Made by a program: the position numbers and the translations under genes
Assembly (NCBI GenBank): GCA_019828595.1
Contig: JAHQRK010000002.1
Coordinates: 1 to 64,000 of the forward strand
Source: Aphanomyces cochlioides
Lineage: Eukaryota > Oomycota > Saprolegniomycetes > Saprolegniales > Verrucalvaceae
DNA length: 64,000 nt
Direction of reading: 5' to 3'
Shown: piece by piece, positions 21,332-33,230 of the stretch
Layout of the letters: each line of letters starts with the position of its first letter
Position numbering within the stretch: position 1 is the first letter of the stretch
The notes under the pieces: generated by a model
What the model saw: the letters and a program-made list of their open reading frames with translations, nothing else
Told to the model about the DNA's origin: nothing
Database searches by the model: none

Positions 21332-21913
21332 CAGTTCCCTCGAAATAGTGACCCCACTATAAATTTATAACCTTTCATAATATATATATTCTCAACATTA
21401 CTAATATATACGTTTTTACAGTAAATTTCAAATTTCAAACTGAAAATCGAGCGCAAAATGGAGCGCATGCGACTTACCGACAAGCAAAAGCGACAAATCA
21501 TTCAAGACAAGGCACAACACCCGTCAGCAACCCAAACTCAACTCCAACTGTGGTCAAAAGATGAGTTTAAACTCAATCGTTTGTCATCAAAATCGACAAT
21601 AACCAGCATATTGCACGGGATTGACAGCGCGGACATGCTAATCCTTCACCCCTCACTGTTTCCGGCTACAATCGCAAGTCATCCTGCATTTCACAAGCTT
21701 ATCCTACGAACCATGTCTCCACGGAGGTATCCTTAGACTAAAAAGTAGACTCCAATTTAACATACAAGTCATATTGAATTGGCCCTCGGTTCTTCTCAGG
21801 ACAATAGTTTCTCTCAGTACTCTTATAGTTAATAATCGACCAGTTCTCTAGCTAGTGAATAACCTTCGATAATTTATATTTTAGGGGGGGGGCACTATTT
21901 CGAGGGATGACTG
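21332..21913 (+). mobile_element. Deletion derivative of a pogo/Tigger element
   Basis: The left end CAGTTCCCTCGAAATAGTGA is inverted-repeated at the right end (CACTATTTCGAGGGATGACTG, 21893-21913). TA flanks both sides (21330-21331, 21914-21915). At 582 bp it keeps only the DNA-binding part of a transposase. The ends differ from those of the 17.7-kb element, so it belongs to another pogo subfamily. Confidence 0.75.
21458..21736 (+). pseudogene. Isolated CENP-B-type helix-turn-helix of a pogo/Tigger transposase
   Basis: From an ATG at 21458, about 92 codons read MERMRLTDKQKRQIIQDKAQ and HPSATQTQLQLWSKDEF, then TITSILHG. This is the N-terminal 'K..II..... P..TQ..L..W....F.L......TI..IL' helix-turn-helix that binds the ends of pogo elements. 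The catalytic domain is deleted. A stand-alone DNA-binding fragment could in principle act as a repressor of related elements; that is speculation. Confidence 0.6.
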
Positions 21914-21939
21914 TACTTTAGCCAAACGTTCGCCACTTG

Positions 21940-22494
21940 TTAGCCTTTTTTCCGACGAAGTGGTCTCGTAGGACTCTCAATTTCTTGTTTGTTGATTTCT
22001 TCATTTGTTCCTTCATCATAATTGATTTGTTCTTTTGTTTCTTCGTCATTGTTTACAACAGAATTTGCACCAATTGAGTACCGTGGACTAGAGACGGATT
22101 GTCTTGAAAAAGCAGGCTGCAAAATGTCTCGTGGGTTGCCCCCACACGATCGAGCTTGGAATATCAAGAGCCGCAGAATGCTCTCTTGAACAATGCCTTC
22201 TTGTATGATATCCTTCAAGAGGACGTCGTCGTCATTCGTGGTGTGGTGCCATCATGGTCTGTTCGGTCGTCGTCGTCATTTGGGTCATTTTGACCAGTCT
22301 CTCCTGGTTGGGGCAAGGCAAACATGGGTACTACTCCACTCGATCGACGAGGTGGAGTGTAGGGTGCTAGGGTTCCATCCTCCAAGACCGGATGCCCCCA
22401 CATGAGCCTAATGTGGCGAACATGATTTGGAAAATTTGTGTACCATGTAATGACGCCACAGTCCTTAACCATGCATTTGAGCTGCTTCTTCGAG
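21940..22494 (-). pseudogene. Unrecognised protein with one C2H2-like finger
   Basis: On the minus strand, MTSKKQLKCMVKDCGVITWY, TNFPNHVRHIRLMWGH gives a C-x4-C-x12-H-x3-H-like spacing. A Pro/Asp-rich linker follows, then, after an apparent frameshift in an ACGACGACG repeat near 22225, a segment DIIQEGIVQESILRLLIFQA and a Glu/Lys-rich end. No family recognised. It may be a transposon accessory protein. A frameshift at a trinucleotide repeat leaves open whether it is one gene. Confidence 0.35.
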
Positions 22495-22511
22495 GTCATA
22501 GTAAATTGCAA

Positions 22512-23479
22512 AATGATCTAGGAACTACTGGCTACCAACTGCCTTAATTTATAGAATGATTGGATCACAAGCAACACAACTCAACAAGGCAATTATTCAA
22601 TTATCCGGATTCCCTGTTCTGGGGGAATTACTCTGCTGAGAGACCGGGTCTCTCGGTATAAGTACTTTTTGTCCTGCATCAAATGCTAGGATGCATTTGG
22701 ATGCCTGTGGGCCGACGCACCCACACGACCTTCAAGAGCCGGCATTTGTGCTCGAAGCACCCCTATGACACAGGCAGTGTGTAACTAGAACGTGGCCGGT
22801 AGCTAGTTCTAGTTCAGATTGTTCACTCTTAATCATACTCGTAACTGAGCAAGCTACCCTACTTCCTCAGCGATCCCGCTGGGGATTTTGATAGCTGTGT
22901 AGCCACACCCTTCCTGAAGGAATGAGTACCCACATCTTGCACAAATATTCCTAGACTGTAAATTTGATCCTTGTGCGCTTACTTTGAGAATCGCTCCTTT
23001 GCATTCGAACCAAGAAGCAACGTAGGCGAACTAGGCAGTTGAGGTCCTTTCGTAAAGACAAGTATCGCCAAGCTGTGATTCAGATACTGATTAGTTAACT
23101 AACTTAATCTAGTGTTGTACTGTACCTCAGGATTGGACAAATTGTTGGATTTCGGGGATTTATACACCCTACGTTTGCTTGCATTTTTGCCCTCCTGGTC
23201 ATTCTTCATGCAACCGTAGTGAACAACTAGAGCATCACCTAAAGAAATGAAGAATACACTCTTAAGATTTCCCTACCCTCCCATGTAATGTGTTCAAATC
23301 GCAATGATACGATTGTGACTGAACGGGGAATCAAATTCCAAGACATCAATAACAATGGATGGACAATGCGGAACGACTTAATGTCAGATTCACTGTTCTA
23401 AGTGGCGACTGAGAAGCCGACAGCACCTGCGAAGTGTGTGTGCTGTCGTTATGATGTATATTGCATGTATAGTCCCCAC
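22512..23479. other. Repeat-derived gap
   Basis: Contains ATTATCCGGATTCCCTG near 22596, a GAGAGACCGGGTCTCTCGG inverted repeat at about 22640-22658 followed by TATAAGTACT (also found after the CCGGAT repeat at 16690), suggesting an old LTR. No gene recognised. Confidence 0.4.
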
Positions 23480-23610
23480 GGGACGAACTGCGACCTGGCT
23501 GGACGAACCTTGTTCTCGTGGGACGATGCTTGCTCTCTCCGGACGAACTTTGTTCATGCTGGACGAACATTGTTCTCTCCGGATGAACCTTGGAGCGATG
23601 GTAGCTCATG
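23480..23610. repeat. Short tandem repeat with core GGACGAACNTTGTTC
   Basis: The core GGACGAAC-(C/T/A)TTGTTC recurs about six times at roughly 20-25-base spacing with variable joints (CTGGACGAACCTTGTTCTC, CCGGACGAACTTTGTTCAT and so on). It has no evident coding role. Confidence 0.65.
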
Positions 23611-26342
23611 GGTGATGGGCGTTGTTAGATCTAGACCAACCCCATAAGACTCACTTTTCGATTTACTGCTCACTGTCCACCACTTGCGAACACAGGTGCT
23701 CGTCTTTCAAAGCCGGGGTAGATATCATTCACTATTCAATACCTTTTTGGCCAGAAACAGGTAGCCTTTAATCAATGCATTAGTTCCAATTGAACAATGT
23801 TATCGGTACCATGAAAAGAGATAGGAGCTTTGCCCATTGGAGAGGGAAAAGATCCGTTCTCTTTGTGTGTTGCTGCGGTACGCCTGAATCCACTAAAATA
23901 TCGTAAGGAGCTCATTATAATCGACATGTACAGCAAATATACGAACCGGACAATACCTCTGCTAAGGCATCGGGGATTTTCACATTGAATTCTCGATGGA
24001 GATGAGTAATTGCGCTTTTGCATCCATTGATTGAGGCTGCTGATTTGATGGATGCTTGTTTCCCGCTGTTTTGAGATTTAGGATGGAATGATTCGAATGT
24101 TAGAAAATCTTTCCAGGCCTCTGGGTCTAATGGTAAGGATATCTTACAATCAATAATTTGTCTTGGTGGCTCTTATGCAAACCACCGATAGAGTCGACGA
24201 AGAATGGTATTGTACAGTTTTCGTGTCGACTCCGCCAGACGCATACGAATAATGTCGTCGCCTGATGACAGTGCCTCCTATGCGTCAGGCATTCCGTTGA
24301 CTGCCTCGCCAAGCTTAGCAACCTGCTCTGCTTGCTTTCTAAAAATGTTTGCTGGCAATGTCATCAAAAAGTGCTAAATTGCCCCGTGAAGTTTATCGTA
24401 CACTCAACAATGGGTTGGATCCGTCTAACGTGGGTCGTGACACCATGGAGCATTTCTGCAAAAATGTTAGTGATCGTTTGCTTGCTGATTTGCAGCGTGT
24501 TCATGTCTGTTCAACAGTTCAATCAACAGAACAAATAGAAAATAATGTATTATCCACAGATGCCACAGCTCAATTGAGCTACCATAATGTTACATGCCCA
24601 ACTGGACGAATCTCAGACATGTGGACTGTGTGTGGCGTGGCATTCCAGCGCAAAATGTATCTCCACTACGTCGATATCGTCCAAAATCTTTCAAAAATCC
24701 AAACAATCGCCAAAATTTTTCAAAACTAAAGGGTGTTATTGCAAAAATTGCTATGAACATTCTACCCGAGACGAATTTCGCGAATTTGGACGCGTTGGAG
24801 CAATCAGACATGTATTCCCATTGTTTTGGGCGTCTCTGTGATGAATTGTTTGCCCACTGAGGAGGTCCAGCGACGAAGAATTGAGAAATCAGCTACCACA
24901 TCTTGTACGACCAAATCCAGAAGCGTAAGAGAGGCAATTTCTAAAATTGATAAATACATGATTGGCGTTTGTTCTCTATGTTGAGCGGCCCATGCTCAGG
25001 ATGACTTTCAGCTAACACGCTTCCCGTCGTCTTGGTCTGATTTGAAATGACTTGCCTCTTGATTTTCTATACATATAATTTTAAAAGTGTTTCGTGACTA
25101 TTTCGCTAAACCACAAATATCTGTAAATATTTGCTCGATATTTGCCAATTTGGAGTGATTCCATCCCAAGAATATGAGAGCTTTTGATTGGCTAATTTTA
25201 TCGATACCGAAACTTATTTAACCATTTTGATTAGTCAAAACTCCGAAAAAATTTATATTGACCAATGGGATCGATTTGTGATCGGTTCTGTCATCAAACA
25301 ATTCGTATCAAATCGGCAATACCGGTTTTGACATTTTTTCTTTGTTCTCTGTATTTTTAAATATTGTCGTTTGGGTCCAAAACTGGTAATTTCAGATGTT
25401 TTGAAAATGTTTCAATTAATTTATGCATACACTATTTAAAGTCTATGCAAACATTTTCTTATATTGCCCTTGATCTTGACCATTATATAGTGTAATTTCA
25501 AACATTTGAAAACACGTTCGAAACATTCAATTTCTTTTCACTTGAAATTTGTATTCGTCAATTTGCTTGCGTCAAAATTTATTCCGCAAGACTCCAGTTT
25601 TTTATTAACTGTACATCCACAATAACTTTGGCAATTTATAATTTTGCAAGTTTCCAAAATAGAGAAATATCACTGTCAAAAATAATATTTGAAATGCAAT
25701 CATCAACCTTGAGAAAAATTGAAGCACACAAAAATTCTCCGTTAACATAATTTGTCGTTTGAAGTTCAGTCTATTGTGAATTGGTCCTGGAAATGCACTC
25801 TGGTAGTGTCATGGCTCCGTTTTGTGTTATCTCGGCCTCAGTCAGCTTTCATTGATTCTAGATGATGTTGTAACAATGACAGTGATGCTTGAATGTTGGA
25901 TATGTCATTGAGAATGATGGAAGCGTGATGGAAAATAATGGAAGGATGATAGCTGGGTGATCGGAGTGTAGCGTCAGGTCAAATCTACATGCGTACTTTT
26001 TGACCTCACAAAGTTGGGTACAGTACACATCAAACCGGATTATTTTTGCCAAAATGGGGATATACCACTACGTATTATGAGGCTAATTCGAATATAAAAC
26101 AACAAGCATGCTGGTTCAACTAGTGAAGGTGAGATAGCTGAGATAGCACTGTAAGATTCACTGTGACTCTCCCTATCCAGTGGGATCGCATACAGACAGC
26201 CCATGGGAGGAATCTGTTTTCAAGAGTTCAACACGGAACTGCCTGGGGAAGAATTTTATGGTTATTTTCCTTTTATTGAAGAAGAGTTCGAGTCGATCAG
26301 GAATGCAGCGCGCTGACGGGTACTCTGACGATCGAAGCCGTG
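23611..26342. other. Long gap with scattered short frames
   Basis: A minus-strand stretch at 23772-24023 faintly resembles Copia gag/protease sequence, and a plus frame at 24349-24729 (126 codons, KSAKLPREVYRTLNNGLDP) is unassigned. 24950-26160 is AT-rich with CCAATCA/TGATTGG words. 25185-25340 is the inverted relative of 17485-17698. I cannot support a gene here. Confidence 0.35.
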
Positions 26343-29300
26343 ACTGTGGGCGAAGCTCATCGCACTCATTTGACCTTATCCGTCACGCATTCGAGGCAAT
26401 GGCCAACACAAAACCCCACCTAACAGCAGTTGAACTTGGCGACACATCTTTGAGTTATGGCGAGCTAAATTCCCAAGCCGAAACTCTCGCTCATGAGCTG
26501 GTTGAATATCAAGTCTTTTCAGGAGCTCGAGTTGCCGTCATAATGGACAAGGTATTGGAGCTTCCGATTACATTATTGGCAGTATTGAAAGCCGGGGGAT
26601 CGGCAATGCCATTGGACGCTTCGCTACCATCCGATCTTTTGGCGTTTATGTTGGAACATTCGAGCGCATATTTGGTTGTATCGACGGAGGATTACCGTGA
26701 CCAAATTGAAGCTTTGGATCTGACAATTCCTGTGATCAACATTCGATCCAAAGATTTGGCTATGCGTCCTAAGAGTTTGCAATTCAAGAGTTCTGCAACA
26801 CGAACCGATGAGGCGTACGTGGAGTTTGTCCATGGATATTCAGTAAGGCCCAATATGTTTTCTGTTTGTCATGAAGACGCTATTGCTTGCTGTGAATCCA
26901 ATTGGAGAGATCTGGAATTCCCCGAAGGAAAGCGTGTGACATCACTATTCTCAATTGCATGTGAAATCTTTCAAACGGAAACATGGACAACCATGAGTTG
27001 CGGGGCTGCTCTTGTCTTTCAATCTGAAAATCGCAATATTGGCGCACTTGACGGCATTTTGACCTGCCAGCTAACTTCGCCTACTCAAGTTGACATTCCA
27101 GTTCATTCACAAAATATTATGCATCTCCCCTCGTACACGAAATTAAACACAGCCAGAAATTGTTTGCACAAAGCAACTGGCGAATATGTTTCCAGTGGCG
27201 TGGTTGACTACATCAAGGCGCAAGACGAAAAGAAGACTCAGTCATATTGGGAGTCGGTGCTTGATGGAGTTGCCCCGTCCATCGTTGCCCAGGGTGGCAA
27301 CAAACATATTGCAGAGAGCGAAGGGAGTTCATCGCTTCAATTCACATTGCCTCTACACGATGTGTCTCTCGCTGCTAAATGTGCTGGGGTCACATTGGCA
27401 ACCTTGACGAAATTTGCTTGGGGTGCAACGCTACGCAAATTTTTGCGCCAGGACGATATTGTGATGGGACAAGTGGTGTCGAATCGAAGCCTTCGCGTGA
27501 AAGAGATCGAACGGTACGCACATGTTGAAAATTGTCATGTATACTCATATTTGTGCAAGATGCTGGGTGCGACACTGAATACGATACCGTGCCGAATTAC
27601 GATCCATGACGCAAAATCTGTCATATCTCTTCTCCGGACCTTGCAATCGGATCACACGTCGTCTTTACAACACTCACACGCTAGTCTTGTCGACATGAAG
27701 AAATGGAGTGGAGTAAATGGGGAGTTGTTTGATACTTTGTTTGTATTTCAGCAGCCGACTGTGCCTGATTCAGAAGAAGCCCACTTCACTCCAGTTGATG
27801 AGCTCCGGTCGGCGACATATTATGCTTGAAAAGTGGAGGTGTCCGTTGTTGGCAATACCATGCTCGTGAACGCCTTTCGTGATATCTCCCAACTGTCGTC
27901 GAGTCAAGTGGGGTTGATGTTGGTTGAGTTCCAATTTACTTTGGGCCAGGTATGTGATGCAGTATTTTCGGATGGTCCAGCATCTCTTTTGTGGGAGATG
28001 TCGCCTGGCCAGTGCCAGATGATTCAGGAATCTTGTTTTGGTCCTGACATACCTTTGCCGTATGAACTGTTGCAGCAAGCCTTTGAAGAAAGAGCCGCCA
28101 CAAAGCCACACTTAATTGCAGTCGACTTTGAAGGTCAGCGTATCACGTATGGTGAATTGAACGAGCAAGCGACGACATTGGCGCATCACTTGGTCTCGCT
28201 TGGTGTTGGTGTTGGCAGTCGTGTGGCGGTGGTCATGGAACGCTGTTTAGAGTTCCCGATTGGATTGTTGGCTGTCTTGAAATCTGGCGGGTCGATGATG
28301 CCGCTGGATGCCACGTTTCCATCGAACCGATTGACGTTTATGTTGGGCGATGCGAAGGCGTGTGTGGTGGTATCGACGAAAGACTACCGTGATCAAGTGG
28401 AAGCATTGGAGCTTTCGATCCCTGTGTTGTATATTGATTCGACGAATTTGGCTACGACCCCAAATGCAAGTGGTGTGCTGTGTCCGGCTACACGAAAGGA
28501 TGAAGCGTACGTGGTGTACACATCTGGGTCGACAGGACGACCGAAGGGAGTTCCAGTGCTGCATGTCGGAGCGGTGAATTTAACTCTGTTTCCTCTTAAG
28601 AAGGGTGCTTTCATAGAAGGTACCAGGGTGATGCAATTTTTAGCAATTGGGTTTGACTGGTGCCTGGAAGAGATATGGAAGACTTTGAACAATGGCGCGA
28701 CATTGGTCTTGAGAAGCAAGAGCTTTTTGGAAGATCCGTTTGTGTGTGGTGGTGGTCGCATGTTCCGAACTGGGGACTACGGTCGATTGCTTCCGAATGG
28801 TCGGTTTGAAATTCATGGACGCAAGGACAGTCAAGTCAAGTTGAAGGGATACCGTATTGAACTGGAACAAATCGGCGAGGCCATGATGCATCATCCACAA
28901 GTGACAGCGGCAGTAGCTGTGGTCAAAGACAAGACACATGTGGTGGGTTACTTTACACCTGCGTCCGTGAATGTGGAGGAATTGCGCACACTCGTGACGT
29001 CGTATTTGCCTGTGTACATGATTCCTGCGGTTTGGGTGCCACTGGAGTCGATGCCTCAAAATGTGAATGGCAAGACGGACCGATTGGCATTGGAAAGAAT
29101 GGATGTTGTGGTTCAAGCGGATGCTCTGGTGACGGATGTGGAAGTCAAAATGGCTGAGGTGTGGTCAAGCGTGTTGAGCATTGATTCTCATCTCATCGGT
29201 CGAAATGCATCGTTATATGCTCTTGGGGGCGATTCTCTTTCTGTTGTTAAAGTTGTGGCCGCATGCAGAAAAATTGGACTTGCGATTTCTGTGGCTCAAT

Positions 29301-30810
29301 TATTGAAGAACCCTGTACTGAGCCGAGCTGCTGGAGTTTGTGGTACTGAAGCTGCTATCGACTGGCCACCCGTGGTGTTACCCGAAGCCATCGTCAACGA
29401 AGTTGCTGATACCTGGGCTACACCTTTGGATTTACACGAATACGTGGGTATCCAGTCACGCCATTACAAGCTGATATGCTGTATGCAACTATCAAAAAAC
29501 GATCTGCGTACATGTATCAACATGTATTTCTGCTTGAAAATGGGCTGACTGTTGAAACTGTTTCCCAAGGCTATCGTCGTATTACGCGGCAGCATGAAAT
29601 TTTTCGTACGACGTTTGCATCGTTGACGTCAGGTTTTTTCCAAATAATTCGAAATTCTGCAGAGGAACCATCGGTGGATCATGTGAATGTGCCTAATTTG
29701 GAGCAATTTCTGGAGGCAGACTATATTCGCGGTTTTGGACTCAGTGCTTGGAGCTTTGTTCGCTTTACAATTGTCACGGATTGTGCTGGAGAATATGCTG
29801 TTCTAACTATTCATCATTCATTATATGATGGCTGGTCGTTTCCGTTGCTGGTTGAAGATCTCTTGGCAACATTTCATGGAAGATATGTCTCTCCCAGACC
29901 AAGTTTCAGGAAATTTGTTGACTATATTCAAGCACAAGACACAACGAAGACCGAGGCATACTGGACTACTTCACTTCGTGGAGTTGTTCCGTCAATTATT
30001 GGATCAAGTGGCCCTAAACTCCCAGACATTTATGCATCGGGACCGCCTCTTGAATTTGATTTGCCCGTAAAAGATATTTCTCATGCTGCTAAACGTGCAG
30101 GAGTCACTTTGGCGACTTTGACAAGATTTGCTTGGGCTTCAACAATGCGCAAATTCTTGCGTCAAAACGACGTTGTTCTGATTGAGACGATATCGAATCG
30201 TAATATTCCAGTAAAGGGAATTGAAAGGTAAGAGCTTGATGATGTTCAACGTCAAAACTGAGCATTGTCTAGAATGTTGGGCGCTACACTGAGCGCGATA
30301 CCGACCCGAATTACTATTGATGACGCAAGACGTAATTTCTATTCTCCAAAGAGTTCAAGAAAATCATATTGCTTCATTGGCACATTCCCACGCTAGTCTT
30401 GTCGACATGAAGAAATGGAGTGGAACGTCTGGAGAGTTGCTTGACGTTTTGTTTGTATTTCAACAGTCAGATGCACCAAAATCAGCGGCAAAAGAACACC
30501 TTCCATTCGTTGAAGAGCTCCGTGCCACCGCCAACTATACTGTCGAGGTGGAGTTGTCCGTTATAAATGACCTCCTATGCGTAAATCTCGGTTACGATGG
30601 CGATCGCATATCGAGGACTCAAGTTTCTTGATGATGAAGGAATTCCAATTTACTCTGGGCCAGGTATGTGATGCTGTATCTTCGGATGGTCTGGCGTCCC
30701 TTTTATGGGAGTTGTTGCCTGGTCAGTGCCAGAAGACTCAGGAATCTAGTTTTGATCCTGACATAACTTTGCCGTATGAACTACTGGAACAACAAAGAGC
30801 AATTCCTTAA
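26343..30810 (+). pseudogene. Non-ribosomal peptide synthetase-like gene, multi-module relic
   Basis: Remnants of an assembly-line enzyme that would activate and join amino acids. Order: adenylation start (26370-26960; SYGELNSQAETLAHEL, LPITLLAVLKAGGSAMPLDA), then, by an internal deletion, the second half of a condensation domain (27180-27830); TGA at 27827; a second adenylation domain (28060-29080) with YTSGSTGRPKGV, again internally deleted before GRMFRTGDYGRL; a carrier domain with LGGDSLSVVKVV (Ser for phosphopantetheine, about 29230); after a frameshift near 29450 a condensation domain with HHSLYDGW (29815); stop at 30229; and the start of a third adenylation domain. The inter-domain linker (FTLGQVCDAV...LPYELL) occurs at 27930-28070 and 30650-30790, so modules arose by duplication. 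Too broken to work. Confidence 0.88.
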
Positions 30811-30888
30811 GATTATGGAGGACTTAAGATAGCCCAGATAAGAACTAATGCATTTTTCTGCTTGGATATTGTGTTTGGATGCTCTGCT

Positions 30889-31263
30889 TCAGCCGTGAGA
30901 CTTAGCGATTCCTAGAAGTATCTGTATTTGTCTAATACAAGTTTTATTATATTCATTCCTCGGACATTCCGCTGCTTTTACAGCCATAGTGCGAGGGCCA
31001 GTCGGTCTTTCGCCATTCAGGTATATACTCATCAAGTTCCTAGATACCAAAAACACAGATAAATTAAACACAAGCCAACATAACGCCTTATATGCGAGTC
31101 TTGCCACGTTTGCTGGCTCAGATAATAATGAGTTAAATTGGTAGTATTCGAAAGTCAATGTTGTGAGAACAAAAAGTGAAATTGAACTTAAGACAGCGTT
31201 GTGCACCACTGAATGTTCTAACTCCCAATATCTGTTGTTTTCTTTCTGAGCAGTTTGGGTCAC
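30889..31263 (-). CDS. Hypothetical protein with two membrane segments
   Basis: A minus-strand open frame of about 124 codons (no ATG at its far end; first Met near residue 79) has two hydrophobic segments, around SISLFVLTTLTFEY and YKALCWLVFNLSVFLV. The C-terminal 45 residues are hydrophilic. It lies directly behind the synthetase relic, tail to tail. No family recognised; it may be one exon of a larger or broken gene. Confidence 0.3.
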   Translation of the reverse strand: MTQTAQKENNRYWELEHSVVHNAVLSSISLFVLTTLTFEYYQFNSLLSEPANVARLAYKALCWLVFNLSVFLVSRNLMSIYLNGERPTGPRTMAVKAAECPRNEYNKTCIRQIQILLGIAKSHG

Positions 31264-32067
31264 AAAAAACTCAAACCACCTGAAGATTACAGAGCATTGC
31301 TCATTTGTCCTGTGTTTTTTTCTACACCCTCATTCTCCTACGTCGGTCAGCTTGAAATTTACTTTCTTTATTCATTTTTCGAGGTAACAAAGCGTCAAGC
31401 TTGAAAGATTGATACTATGTGCAACAATACACGCTAAAAATTGCAGCCGTAAGCATGTCAGATCAATCGAAGTGCAATGCTACGCAAGTATTCATATTTA
31501 CTTGTGCAAAATGTTGCTGCTGTGGGCCGATGGAAAATTAATTTCCCAATGTTCACGGTTGAATTATCCATCGAATTAGATCATGACAATCGGTGTAAAA
31601 ATTATCCAGTCAACAAGGAGAAGATGTAAGCACGACTTTTTATCAAGTATTAAGTCCTTAGCTTGGTTCAGTGTTACATTGTAAAGTTGACGAAATATTT
31701 GAATATGTTCCCAATGGCGGATACAAGACCAGACTAAAATACACCGTTGACAGCATCTCCCAAGACTTATCACCCATGGTGTTGCATTGACTAAAAGGTT
31801 TTCTATGCCTAGACTTCCTTGAGCTCAAAATTGTCGAGGCAAAATTCAACACGCCTTCCACATTGGAGATTCAGGATTTTGAGAATGATGTCTGCGAATA
31901 TTCAGATCGGCGATATTAGGTTCTCTTCCCGAGGGTAATCTAGAAGAACAACAACCACTGAAATAATCGCACATAAGCTGAAACCAACGTAAGAGTTTGA
32001 GCGAGGCATTTTGAGCTTCTTCAAAGATAATTCAGACTAAATAATAAAGAAATTGAGCTGGTTACCT
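31264..32067. other. Gap without recognised gene
   Basis: Only short overlapping frames; nothing recognised. Confidence 0.4.
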
Positions 32068-32115
32068 GTGATGCAAAGGCTGGTCACGTGTGTGATGCAA
32101 AGGCTGGTCACGTGT
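32068..32115. promoter_or_regulatory. Exact 24-bp tandem duplication carrying two CACGTG boxes
   Basis: The 24-base unit GTGATGCAAAGGCTGGTCAC-GTGT is present twice in a row. Each unit contains GTCACGTG, the palindromic E-box/G-box core bound by bHLH and bZIP factors. It lies just beyond the 3' side of the minus-strand gene at 32132-33230, so if it regulates something the target is not obvious. Confidence 0.45.
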
Positions 32116-32131
32116 TGGCAGGGGATTAGCC

Positions 32132-33230
32132 CTATTGGGAATTAGTCGACTTATCTCCATGTCTTTTGGCATCTATCAATCTATCCAAAGCGCACCTGGT
32201 ATGAATATCCACATCGCTCTGGCGCAAAGCTTTCCTATTTGACATGGATTCATGGCTGCGAAATAGGCTGGTGTACATGAGTTCTTTTTGTCTATCTTGC
32301 AAACAGTCGACAAATTCCGTCAATTGCGAGCTCTCGGTCGCGTCAGAAACATCAAGATTCGCCAACGCTGAAACAAATGATCTTTGTAACTCGCTTGATT
32401 GCGAAAATGTCAAGGACATGGAAGACTCCTTCGCTGATGCTCTAGTGGATATCACAGACACTAAAAGAACATTGGTTCAAACCCAAACACGGAATGTCTC
32501 CTGAGGAGCGAGGTCTTGTGGGTGCTCACTTTATCTCTACAAATGCCCTCAGTGATTTTGGCAGTCATTAGATATTGCAACTCGACAAATGCACCGAAAT
32601 CAAGTATTGCTTCAGTACTTCGGTCTTTTTCGCCGGGCTTTCGCTGAACTGCTTCATCGTTTGAATTGCTTTTACCAGCACGATAGCGTCTCGATGGCGA
32701 TCTTGATCCAAGGCGATGCAACCCCTTCTCCCTAGATTTTGCATAGTTGCCGTCAAAATGGTCGAATGATCCTACAATGCGTTGGCAGTGTTGAGCTCGC
32801 CTGACATGCGCATTAGGCTGTATTTTTTGTCGCTGTTGTTTCTCTGACGTTGGTTGCATAATTTACTCCTCTCAATCTTCGACAGATTTGGATGTGTGGC
32901 TTCGTTATGTGGTGGATTGGACCGCCATGTATCGACAACCAGATAATCCTGAACCCTTGTCGAATACCCAGAGGTACTGGTGACCAAGTCACTCACGCAA
33001 GGCAGTTTGCACAGTTTAGATTTTGTCTACGACTAGATATGATTGCACGAGTAAGGTGGAAATACCTCAGTAGATACACTTGATTGATCTAGCGACATCA
33101 TTGCTTGACTATCTGTGTCCATCAATGGTATTGCCGACATCTGTGCATTGAATTGAGGGGCTGTACAAGCGTTTGGAATCTCCAATGAAGATGTTGAGGA
33201 AGACGGGGAAGGATCCAAACCGTCGTCCAT
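32132..33230 (-). pseudogene. Unrecognised protein, inverted paralogue 1
   Basis: From an ATG at 33230 (MDDGLDPSPSSSTSSLE, Ser/Pro-rich) the gene continues through broken frames to THPNLSKIERSKLCNQRQ, then YSLMRMSGELNTANAL, then after an in-frame TAG RDAIVLVKAIQTMKQF, and a final segment ending KRHGDKSTNSQ. The basic block KIERSKLCNQRQRNN is shared with 34739-34936 on the plus strand. The basic patch suggests nucleic-acid binding, but I recognise no domain. Stops and frame jumps indicate decay, or introns I cannot place. Confidence 0.45.
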
